From Palsa-506 sp963836355 (lineage in GTDB: Bacteria > Actinomycetota > Actinomycetes > Streptosporangiales > Streptosporangiaceae): a DNA stretch of 64,000 nucleotides. The stretch covers positions 806,001 through 870,000 of the forward strand of contig CAWIJO010000002.1 in assembly GCA_963836355.1 (NCBI GenBank), given 5' to 3'. This document shows, in pieces, positions 52,033 to 59,273 of this stretch; position 1 is the stretch's first letter; each line of letters starts with the position of its first letter. Made by a program: the position numbers and the translations under genes. Below the pieces are notes generated by a model. The model had not been told where the DNA came from, searched no databases, and saw only the letters and a list, made by a program, of their open reading frames with translations.

Positions 52033-54663
52033 TCACACTCCCAGCGCCAGGAAGGAGCAGGCGGTTGCCAGGGTGACCGGGTCATCGGTGGCGGCGGCCA
52101 TCCGCGCCAGCCGCAGCGCATCGGGGAACCCGGCACCCTGGGCCACGCGCTCGTGCAGGGAATCCATTATGCCCGGGGTGACCCGGTCATTCACTGGCAC
52201 CACGGCGGCGACGATTCCAACCGTCCCCATCGGCATCATGCTGCTGGCCAGGCCGAGCAGCTCGTCGGCGCCGGCCGGCACCGCGCGGCCGGACTCACAG
52301 CTGGATAGCACCAGCCGATGCGGTGCCCGGCGCAGTCCCTCCAGGTCGTAGACCGTCAATGGCCCGTCATCCAGCTGCAGGGAGGAGAAGAGCGGGTTGT
52401 CGGCGCGGAACGTCCCGTGTGCAGCTATGTGCGCTAGCCAGCAGCCATCAAGCGCGGCGAGCACACGCCGGGCGGTCGCGGTGCTATGGGCGAGCACGGT
52501 GGCCCCGGGGTATCGCTCAGCCAGCAGCGCCAGTTCGGTCTCGGCGGCATCCAGCCGGGGGCCGCCGACCAGGGTAACCCCGCGGCCGGCCGGCTCTGCG
52601 GCGCGGACGGCATGCAGCCACGCGGCCGCCGACGGGTTGACGCTGACGGATCGGCTCCGCAGCGCTGGCAGCAATCCCCAGGGAATGGCATTCAGGCGGC
52701 CGGGCGGGACGATGACCACGTGATCTGAGTCGATCTCGGCCGCCACCGGGCCGAGCAGCGACGCCTCGAGCAGCCTGGCGGCGTCGGCCAGCGCATCGGC
52801 GGCGGACGGCATTGGCCGCTCGCCGGCCAGCCGCCGCAACAGGAAGCGGGCGAAGTCCACCTCGCGAGCCGCGTCCCCGGCCGGGCCGACGGCGTGCACC
52901 CGGATCCCCGACCGGCTGACAACCAGGGCATGCAGAACGCCTTCCAGCTCGACAAGCTCGACCAGCGCCGAGCCGTCCAGTGCATCGAGCAAGGCGTCCA
53001 GGGCAACCGGGCGGCCGCGCGCCGAGGTCGCGCCGGGGGTGCGCAGCACGCGCGCGCGCACGGCGGCCTCAAGCCGCGCGCGCTCGCGCCGCAGCGTGGC
53101 GGTATGCGACGCCGAGAGCCCGTCACGATCCAGCTGACGGGACGCCTCCCGCAAGGCGGACAGATCCTGGGCGAGTTCACTGTCACGCTGAGGCCTCGCT
53201 GACGAGGCAGCCAGGACGGTGGCCCGCCAGCGCTCGCTCCAGGCCAGCAGCTGCTCACCGTCACCCCGCCGCAATGCGGCCCGCTGCCCCATGGCGGCAA
53301 GCTCCCTGCCGTGCGCCGTGACGGCGGCCCGCAACTCACTGGCGCCCAGCGTCTGCTGGTGTTCCGCCAGGATGTCCAGGCCGCGCCGGCAGGCGGACAG
53401 CATCGCAGGCTCATGGCCGTGCAGCTGGCAGAGCAGCGCCTGAGCCAGCCACCCGCGGCTGCGGGTGAGCGCCGGGCCGGCCTGCCGGGGCCGGGCCGCG
53501 GCGGCCAGATGGGCCTCCGCCCGGGACGGAGCGCTCCGCTGGAGGGCCAGCTGCCCGGCGAGCAGATGCGCGGCCGGCGACTCATCCGCGCCCATCGCGT
53601 CCAGCTGGCGGGCGACGGAGCAGGCCAGGCGGTAGGCGCCGGTGCCCGTGTCGCCGCTGGACTGGCGGGCCTGCGCAAGTACCAACCGGGTGCGAGCGGT
53701 CCACCGCTCCCGGCGCTGACGGCGAAACAGCCGTGCCGCCTGCTCAGCACGATCCTGGGCGGCCGGCGGATCGCCAGCGGCCAGCGCCGCCTTAGCCGAG
53801 AAGTAAAGCAACTCCGCGAGCTTCACGGCGCCAGGCTCCGCGAGGCTCAGCCGCCGCGCGGCGTCGTCTGCCTCGGCCCGCGCGTCGACGGCCAGCCCGG
53901 CCGCCAGCAGGACGTCGCAGCGGTCGATGGCGACGTCCGGCATCGGAGTCCCCAGCTGGCCGTAGCGCCGCTCAGCCTCCGCCAGGTACTCCAGCGCCTC
54001 AGCCACCTGGCCGGAAGCGGCCGCGACGAGCCCGCGGTTGTGCCGCGCCGTGGCGTACTCCCACTCCTGCCCGGCCAGCTCGTACTGGCGCTCGGCGGCA
54101 AGGAACTCGGCATCAGCCCGGCGGGTCCGGCCCATCGCCAGCAGGATCAGGCCGCGGTGACTGCGCGACCGGGCCTCCCAGAGAGTGTCTCCATGCCGGT
54201 GCAGGATCGCCATGGCCTGGTTCAGGTCGCAGAGGGCCTCGGTATGCCGGCCCTGGATGGACAGGATGTCCGCACGGCGCATCAGGACACGGCCTGCCAG
54301 CACGCCCTGTGCCGTGCGCACCGCCCCGTCGAGGTGGGTCATGCCCCTAGTGGTATTCCCGGCCAGTGCCATCGTCAGGCCGAGGCTCGCCCGGACGTCG
54401 GCCTCGCGCTGATTCAGGCCGCTGGCCTGGGCAGATCGCAGGGCACGGCGTAATTCGCTGAGGCCGGCCTGGGCATGACCAAGATCCCGCAACGAGATAC
54501 CGGCCGCCTGATGCGCTACCGATGCCGCGGCCGCGGCGACCGGCGGCCGGCCGCGGAGCAACGCACGCGCCTGGGCCAGCGCCTCTACTGGCCGGGAATG
54601 CGCGAGTACGAGGAGTTGATCAGGCCCGGCTGTATCTGGGGCGCTATCGCCATCCTCTGACAT
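52033..54663 (-). CDS. TPR-CHAT caspase-like protease
   Basis: 876-aa protein. Residues ~30-430 are helical repeats of TPR type (HQAAGISLRDLGHAQAGLSELRRAL, RSHRGLILLAMGRTRRADAEFLAAE, ARHNRGLVAAASGQVAEALEYLAEAE). The C-terminal CHAT domain (about 560-876) has the catalytic His749 in LAHIAAHGTF and Cys789 in LVLSSCESGR, both intact, and ends in LATACSFLALGV. Predicted cytoplasmic. Such TPR-CHAT proteins are peptidases activated by partner binding (e.g. Csx29, separase relatives). The ATG is six bases after TACCAT, with no ribosome site; leaderless start inferred. First gene of a four-gene operon with the sigma factor. Confidence 0.9.
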   Translation of the reverse strand: MSEDGDSAPDTAGPDQLLVLAHSRPVEALAQARALLRGRPPVAAAAASVAHQAAGISLRDLGHAQAGLSELRRALRSAQASGLNQREADVRASLGLTMALAGNTTRGMTHLDGAVRTAQGVLAGRVLMRRADILSIQGRHTEALCDLNQAMAILHRHGDTLWEARSRSHRGLILLAMGRTRRADAEFLAAERQYELAGQEWEYATARHNRGLVAAASGQVAEALEYLAEAERRYGQLGTPMPDVAIDRCDVLLAAGLAVDARAEADDAARRLSLAEPGAVKLAELLYFSAKAALAAGDPPAAQDRAEQAARLFRRQRRERWTARTRLVLAQARQSSGDTGTGAYRLACSVARQLDAMGADESPAAHLLAGQLALQRSAPSRAEAHLAAAARPRQAGPALTRSRGWLAQALLCQLHGHEPAMLSACRRGLDILAEHQQTLGASELRAAVTAHGRELAAMGQRAALRRGDGEQLLAWSERWRATVLAASSARPQRDSELAQDLSALREASRQLDRDGLSASHTATLRRERARLEAAVRARVLRTPGATSARGRPVALDALLDALDGSALVELVELEGVLHALVVSRSGIRVHAVGPAGDAAREVDFARFLLRRLAGERPMPSAADALADAARLLEASLLGPVAAEIDSDHVVIVPPGRLNAIPWGLLPALRSRSVSVNPSAAAWLHAVRAAEPAGRGVTLVGGPRLDAAETELALLAERYPGATVLAHSTATARRVLAALDGCWLAHIAAHGTFRADNPLFSSLQLDDGPLTVYDLEGLRRAPHRLVLSSCESGRAVPAGADELLGLASSMMPMGTVGIVAAVVPVNDRVTPGIMDSLHERVAQGAGFPDALRLARMAAATDDPVTLATACSFLALGV

Positions 54664-54720
54664 GTATCCATGGTAAAGATCGGGAGTACCCGGTTAAAGA
54701 TCACAAGTTGGGGGAATCGA
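54664..54720. promoter_or_regulatory. Divergent promoter with direct-repeat operator
   Basis: Fifty-seven bases separate the CHAT and subtilase starts. TAAAGATC occurs at 54674-54681 and again at 54695-54702, 21 bp apart and thus on the same helix face. On the minus strand the copies (GATCTTTA) overlap the -10 (TACCAT) and the -35 region of the CHAT promoter. GGGGGA before the plus ATG at 54721 can serve as its ribosome site. Confidence 0.6.
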
Positions 54721-56109
54721 ATGGCAGGCCAAATGCCAGCAGGAGACGCCAGCGAGGTTCAGCGCAGCCAGGTCCGGTACATCATCGAGGAGTTCGCCAA
54801 GGCCGGTACTCCAGTGCAGACGGAGCCCCCGGACTGGGTCGATGACCGGAAGAACCCCCATCAGGTCGAATTCTTGTACCGCAAGGATCACCTGCTCGTC
54901 CGCGACCGGAACCTGCGCAAGATCCGCGGATTAACTGACGTCGGCCGTAAAGGCCGTCAGGTCAGCCTCGAACGTGCTGACGTGGTCAGCCATCCGGTGC
55001 CCGGCCTCGCCCTGGTAAAGGTTCCGCTGAACGGCGAGAACCTGCTGGCAGTGCTGGCCCGGATAAACGAGCAGGTGGGCAAGGACGACGGCCAGCTAGT
55101 CGTGACCCCGGTGCACGTGCTTTCCGTCAGCATCATTTTGCCGCCGGCCACGCACTGTCCGGCGACCGAGCCGGACGGCGTCCCGGCCGGCGCCCTGCCG
55201 CTGCCCGCGGTGGCCGCCGGCCGCAGCGACGGCCGTGGCGTGCTGGTCGGGATCGCCGATACCGGCCTGCTGAAGAAGGCGACGCGCGAGCATCCATGGC
55301 TGCATGGCGTGACCGGGACGTTCGAGCCATCGAAGGGCCCCGCGGATCCGGCCGATCCGGGCAAGCCCCGCTTCATCCCGCGATACGCCGGTCACGGCAC
55401 CTTCATCGCCAGCGTGGTGCGGGCCATGGCCCCACGGGCTGAGGTCCGGGTCGAGCGGATCTTCGAGACCGCCGGGGCGTGCTTCGAACCGGATGTGGTT
55501 AAGGCCCTGTACCAGCTGATGGACTCCTCCCCGGACATCATCAGCCTGTCGGCCGGCACTCACACGTGGCTGGATGAGGGCCTGCTCAGCTTCCGGGTCT
55601 TCGTCGAAGGGCCGCTGCGAGACAGCCACAAGACCGTGCTTGTCGCCGCGGCCGGCAACGACGGGCAGGACTGGCGGTTCTCCCCGGCGATGATGCGGGG
55701 CGTGCTTTCCGTCGGGGCCCTGGCCTCGAACGAGGAAGGCAGGGCCTGGTTCAGCAACTTTGGCGACTGGGTCAAGGTCTACGCGCCCGGCGAGGACCTC
55801 GTGCACGCCTATGCCCACGGCGTCTACCGCTACTTCGAGACCCAGGGACGGCCGGATCAGAAATTCGACGGCATGGCGCGCTGGAGCGGTACGTCATTCT
55901 CGACGCCAGTGGTCGCGGGCCTGATCGCCGCCCGGATGTCGGGCACGGGTGAGACGGCCCGCGACGCGGCCAGATCGCTACTCAAGCTGGCTCGCGCCCA
56001 GCCGCTGCCCGGGGTCGGCCCGGTCCTTCGCCCCGGGCAGGCCTGCCTCAGTCCAGGCTGCCGGTCGCGGTGCCGGTGCGATTGCCAGCAATGTGGCTGC
56101 CAGGAGTGA
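54721..56109 (+). CDS. Intracellular S8 (subtilisin-like) peptidase with cysteine-rich tail
   Basis: 462-aa subtilase. No signal peptide. Residues 1-140 form an N-terminal domain that resembles a propeptide (FLYRKDHLLVRDRNLRKIRGL ... LVVTPVHVLSVSII). The catalytic triad is D180 (GIADTG), H225 (GHGTFIAS) and S392 (WSGTSFSTP), with oxyanion Asn in AAAGNDG. After the catalytic domain, residues 442-460 hold seven cysteines in nineteen residues (CRSRCRCDCQQCGC), a likely metal-binding or redox tail. ATG 54721 preferred; an in-frame ATG at 54670 would overlap the promoter repeats. Confidence 0.88.
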   Translation: MAGQMPAGDASEVQRSQVRYIIEEFAKAGTPVQTEPPDWVDDRKNPHQVEFLYRKDHLLVRDRNLRKIRGLTDVGRKGRQVSLERADVVSHPVPGLALVKVPLNGENLLAVLARINEQVGKDDGQLVVTPVHVLSVSIILPPATHCPATEPDGVPAGALPLPAVAAGRSDGRGVLVGIADTGLLKKATREHPWLHGVTGTFEPSKGPADPADPGKPRFIPRYAGHGTFIASVVRAMAPRAEVRVERIFETAGACFEPDVVKALYQLMDSSPDIISLSAGTHTWLDEGLLSFRVFVEGPLRDSHKTVLVAAAGNDGQDWRFSPAMMRGVLSVGALASNEEGRAWFSNFGDWVKVYAPGEDLVHAYAHGVYRYFETQGRPDQKFDGMARWSGTSFSTPVVAGLIAARMSGTGETARDAARSLLKLARAQPLPGVGPVLRPGQACLSPGCRSRCRCDCQQCGCQE

Positions 56110-56117
56110 CGCAAGTT

Positions 56118-56163
56118 GTGCGGGCAGGGAGGCACCGGCCGTGCGGGCAGGGAGGCACCGGCC
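56118..56163. repeat. Perfect 23-bp tandem duplication
   Basis: Two identical copies starting GTGCGGGCAGGGAGGCACCG, at 56118 and 56141, between convergent subtilase and SARP genes. Confidence 0.95.
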
Positions 56164-56212
56164 GGCCGTGCGCCGCGCGGCCGGCTGCGGCTCAGCGCAG
56201 CGCGGTCGGCAG

Positions 56213-57382
56213 CTAACCAGTGCGGGTAAGCGTGTGGAAGAGCTCTACGGTCTCTGCGCTTGGCGCAATCTCGAGATCCGCATCGAGGCGCGCGGTGCAG
56301 CGCTGGAACTGGCGTGCCACCAGGTCGCGCTGGCCCCTACGGGCAAAGCAGCTCATCAGCAGCCGGTGGGCGGACTCGCGACAGCCGTCCTCGCGGAGCA
56401 GTCGCTCGAGCGCGTGCTGCGCGCCGTCCACGTCGCCCTGCTCCGCGAGCAACGTCGCGAGGCGCTCAAGGATCTGGAGGAACAGCTCCTGCAAGGCGGT
56501 CCGCTCCGGCAGGAACCAGTCGGCCGCCGGGTCGCCGTCGAAAAGCGGGCCGCCGTAGGCCGACACTGCGCGTTCAAGCACGGCCACCGGGCCCGCCGGA
56601 GTCCTATGATCCTCGCCCCGCCGGCCGCGCTCGGCCGCGTCGACGAACCGGTCCCGGTCGATCTCCCAGGCCAGCGCCCGGTTGAGTGAATAGCAGGCGT
56701 CGCTGTACACGACGTACCTGGTGCTCGGCGAGGTGACGCCAAGCGCGCGCCGCAGGCTGTAGACACAGACGTTGAGGTTGTTGCGCGCGGAGGAGTAGGT
56801 GTGACCGGGCCAAAGCAGTTCCATTAAGACTTCGCGGTGCACAGGCCGGCGGTGCATGAGCAGGTACTGGAAAAGCGTCCTGGTCCGCTGGCCCCCCCAT
56901 GAGACAACCTGCGCGCCTGCGACCTGCACGTCGAGCCGCCCGAGCACCCGCACGATGACATCCGGCCGGGCGGCGTGATCAGGCTGGCCCGCATCGTCCG
57001 CCGCCGGGGCCCGCGCCGCCTGGGAACCGGGCAGGGCCGGCAGACGGCCGGCCGTGCCTTGCTCCGCCGGGCCCGAAGGACCGTCGGCGGCCAGCACTGA
57101 CGCGGCTTTCCGGCCCGCACGCGAGGCCGAGTCGCGGTGCAGCCCGGCGGCTGCCTCGAGTTCGTCGGCAAGCTGCTGGTGCTCAAGCCCGAGTTGGCAC
57201 AGCTCTCGGGCCCGCCGCGCTGCGGTAGCTGGGACCTGCGGCGACGGGCTCGAATAGGCGAGGTGCAGTACCCGCATAGCGGCGGACAGCTCATCGTCCT
57301 GCTGGCGGCCCGTGGAGTCTGGCACTGGCCCACGCGCGGCAGCCCGGCCCCATGGCCAGAATCGCGCCCGGCGGCTGGTCAT
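56213..57382 (-). CDS. SARP-family transcriptional regulator (OmpR-like HTH + BTAD)
   Basis: 389-aa regulator. The N-terminal ~140 residues are helical then Pro/Ala-rich. A winged-helix DNA-binding domain (about 143-220) has VIVRVLGRLDVQV, RTRTLFQYLLMHRRPVHREVLMELLWPG and NNLNVCVYSLRRALG; the BTAD domain follows (about 235-385) with WEIDRDRFVDAAERGR and AYGGPLFDGDPAADWFLPERTALQELFLQILERLATLL. It lacks the NB-ARC and TPR parts of AfsR. SARPs activate promoters through direct repeats. ATG with perfect GGAGGTGA upstream. It sits between the subtilase and the orphan genes. Confidence 0.9.
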   Translation of the reverse strand: MTSRRARFWPWGRAAARGPVPDSTGRQQDDELSAAMRVLHLAYSSPSPQVPATAARRARELCQLGLEHQQLADELEAAAGLHRDSASRAGRKAASVLAADGPSGPAEQGTAGRLPALPGSQAARAPAADDAGQPDHAARPDVIVRVLGRLDVQVAGAQVVSWGGQRTRTLFQYLLMHRRPVHREVLMELLWPGHTYSSARNNLNVCVYSLRRALGVTSPSTRYVVYSDACYSLNRALAWEIDRDRFVDAAERGRRGEDHRTPAGPVAVLERAVSAYGGPLFDGDPAADWFLPERTALQELFLQILERLATLLAEQGDVDGAQHALERLLREDGCRESAHRLLMSCFARRGQRDLVARQFQRCTARLDADLEIAPSAETVELFHTLTRTG

Positions 57383-57681
57383 ATTCACCTCCGCGGGAAA
57401 TCGGTGCATCCGGGATCTTGCTAACCCCGCCCCGATCCCCCGCTACGCCAGAGACCCCTCCCCGCTCGGCAGATACGTGGTCATGCATTCCGGCTCCGCG
57501 CTTAGCATTTTTTAATCGTCAGCCATCGCGATGACGTTACATTCACCGGATCCACAGCGGACCCTTAGCGACGCTATGCGCGGCACTTACCGGCAGTGAA
57601 CCAGCAGCTCACCGGCGCGACTCAGGATCGTTCCAGGGTCGGCTGCAGTGGCCGGCCGCGTACCGCGAGGGAGAAGGACTC
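57383..57681. other. 299-bp divergent region SARP gene / cysteine-rich gene
   Basis: No gene seen. It contains an AT-rich run (GCATTTTTTAATCGTC, about 57504-57519) followed by CGTCA-N10-TGACG (57516-57535), the inner part CATCGCGATG being itself a palindrome. This looks like a regulated promoter region; no paired -35/-10 is certain. Confidence 0.5.
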
Positions 57682-58197
57682 ATGGGTGACAGCAAGAAGG
57701 GCTTGCCCTACCCATCGAAATGCTGGCCGGACGACAAGGACTTCCTGGACGGAGCGACCGAGCTCCGCATCCCGCCGTCGACGGCCCTGAAGGCGTACTG
57801 GGACGCCGATATCCTGGACACCTACGGCGTCAAGCCAGGCACCATCATCGCCGTTACCGACCCGTTCGTAGTTCGATTCCGGGTCGAGCTCATCGGGGAG
57901 CTGTGGCACTGTATCCGCGGTGGCTGGTGCTTTGACCTCGGCTTTACCGCAATAGGCGACGGGCCAGACTTCGATCTATCTGACAAGCTGCCCCCGGGAA
58001 CTCTGGACCTCAAGGACTGGGACGGCTGTGAAAGCAGATGCGTCGAGGTCTGCTACACCGTCCCGGCCGGGACGATCCCAGCGGAACACTGCGGGACGCT
58101 ATACGAGGTCGGCGCCAAGTTCTCGCTGCATTGCTGCAAGCGTGAGCGGCCGATCCTGGTCGGGTACGAGCCACTGGAGGAGCGGCAGTTCTACTGA
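57682..58197 (+). CDS. Cysteine-rich protein of unknown function, 171 aa
   Basis: Not recognised. Nine cysteines are scattered over 171 residues, including pairs such as WHCIRGGWCFDLGF, DGCESRCVEVC and LHCCKRE. The pattern LRIPPSTALKAYWDADILDTYGVKPGTIIAVTDPFVVRFRVELIGELWHCI suggests a beta-rich fold; no signal peptide or membrane helix. GAGAAGGACTC precedes the ATG. It follows the SARP/CHAT/subtilase group and precedes the 303-aa gene on the same strand. Confidence 0.75.
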   Translation: MGDSKKGLPYPSKCWPDDKDFLDGATELRIPPSTALKAYWDADILDTYGVKPGTIIAVTDPFVVRFRVELIGELWHCIRGGWCFDLGFTAIGDGPDFDLSDKLPPGTLDLKDWDGCESRCVEVCYTVPAGTIPAEHCGTLYEVGAKFSLHCCKRERPILVGYEPLEERQFY

Positions 58198-58361
58198 TAG
58201 GTCCCGGCGGTGACCAGGTCGGCAGATCAGGTCACCGCCCCAACCTCCCGTCCCGGTGGCGTGATGCCGCCAGCCATTGGCTGGCTCGCCGCCGGGGCGG
58301 GCGGCGTCTTCCCTGCACCAGCCAAGGACGGGCCTCCCCGATACCAGCGAAGGAGCAGACT

Positions 58362-59273
58362 GTGGCCAGCGACCTCTCAGCCATTCCGGGCCTGCATCCC
58401 AAACACGAAGCCGTGCTGACCGGCCCGCTGCGGATCAGGACGGCGCTGGAACTGGCTCGCGCGGACCGGCGGATCGTGCATGCCGCGATGCGGCGGCTGC
58501 GCCCCGCCCCGACGCTTGAGGACATCGCGGGCTGGCAAGACCACGCGCGCGACCTCGCCGCGGCTGCCCAGCCAAAGTTGCCGGGCCCGCCCGGCTGGGA
58601 ACAGGTGGCTGCCTTCGTGGTGAGCTTCGAGGCTCGGCAGACCGGCGCGGACCCGGAGCGCCGTCTCGTCGTGGAGCAAGTCGAGCAGGTGCCGCCCGAG
58701 CCGCGCCAGGAGTGGCCCGCTTGGTCGCGCGATGCCTGGACGTGGATGCTGGAAAAGCTGGAAGCGAAGGACGGCGGCGAACGTCAGCCGGCCCAACCCG
58801 AGCCACCTGGCCAGGAACCGGCTGCCGCGGACCTGCCGGGCCCGGGTCCGGAGACTCAGCCGGAATCAGCATCCCGCCCGGGGCAGATTCCGCCCGCGAT
58901 CATGGTGGACACCCCGGAATTGGTGCTGGCCGCTGGGCTCGTTCACCGGATGGATGCGGCCGGCCCGGCCGTGCACATTCCGCCCCGGGCAGTGCTGCAG
59001 GTCACCGCAACCAGCACACCGGACCTGCCGCTACAGATCGGGCTGCGGCTGCGCCGCGCGGGGAGCCCGTCGTATGCGCCGAGCCCGCCGGTGACTGCCG
59101 TCAGCGGCAAGAGAGCCGAAATCGACCTAGACGGCCTCCCGCCGGGAGAACATACCGCGTGGCTGACGATCTGGGCGCCGCGCGGCAAGGCTGTGGCTGC
59201 GGTCATCCCGCTGCCCCAGCTTTGCGTGCCCGAGCGCCGCCGACCGCATCCTGCGCAGCCCAGCCATTTCTAG
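58362..59273 (+). CDS. 303-aa protein with HhH-like N-terminus and beta-sandwich C-terminus
   Basis: Residues 1-70 (IPGLHPKHEAVLTGPLRIRTALELARADRRIVHAAM; LEDIAGWQDHARDLA) resemble the helix-hairpin-helix module that senses position along a chain in some actinobacterial proteins. A Pro/Gln/Glu-rich linker (about 130-170) leads to a strand-rich domain (VLQVTATSTPDLPLQIGLRLRRAG; VSGKRAEIDLDGLPPGEHTAWLTIWAPRG). Function unknown. GTG start with GAAGGAG seven bases upstream; its TAG stop shares CTAG with the nrdJ stop on the other strand. Confidence 0.72.
   Translation: MASDLSAIPGLHPKHEAVLTGPLRIRTALELARADRRIVHAAMRRLRPAPTLEDIAGWQDHARDLAAAAQPKLPGPPGWEQVAAFVVSFEARQTGADPERRLVVEQVEQVPPEPRQEWPAWSRDAWTWMLEKLEAKDGGERQPAQPEPPGQEPAAADLPGPGPETQPESASRPGQIPPAIMVDTPELVLAAGLVHRMDAAGPAVHIPPRAVLQVTATSTPDLPLQIGLRLRRAGSPSYAPSPPVTAVSGKRAEIDLDGLPPGEHTAWLTIWAPRGKAVAAVIPLPQLCVPERRRPHPAQPSHF

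Noticed and set aside
57865..57890. TTCGATTCC-type motif resembling a tRNA T-arm
   Set aside because: It lies inside the 171-aa coding frame, and no acceptor stem, anticodon arm or CCA-side complement is present.
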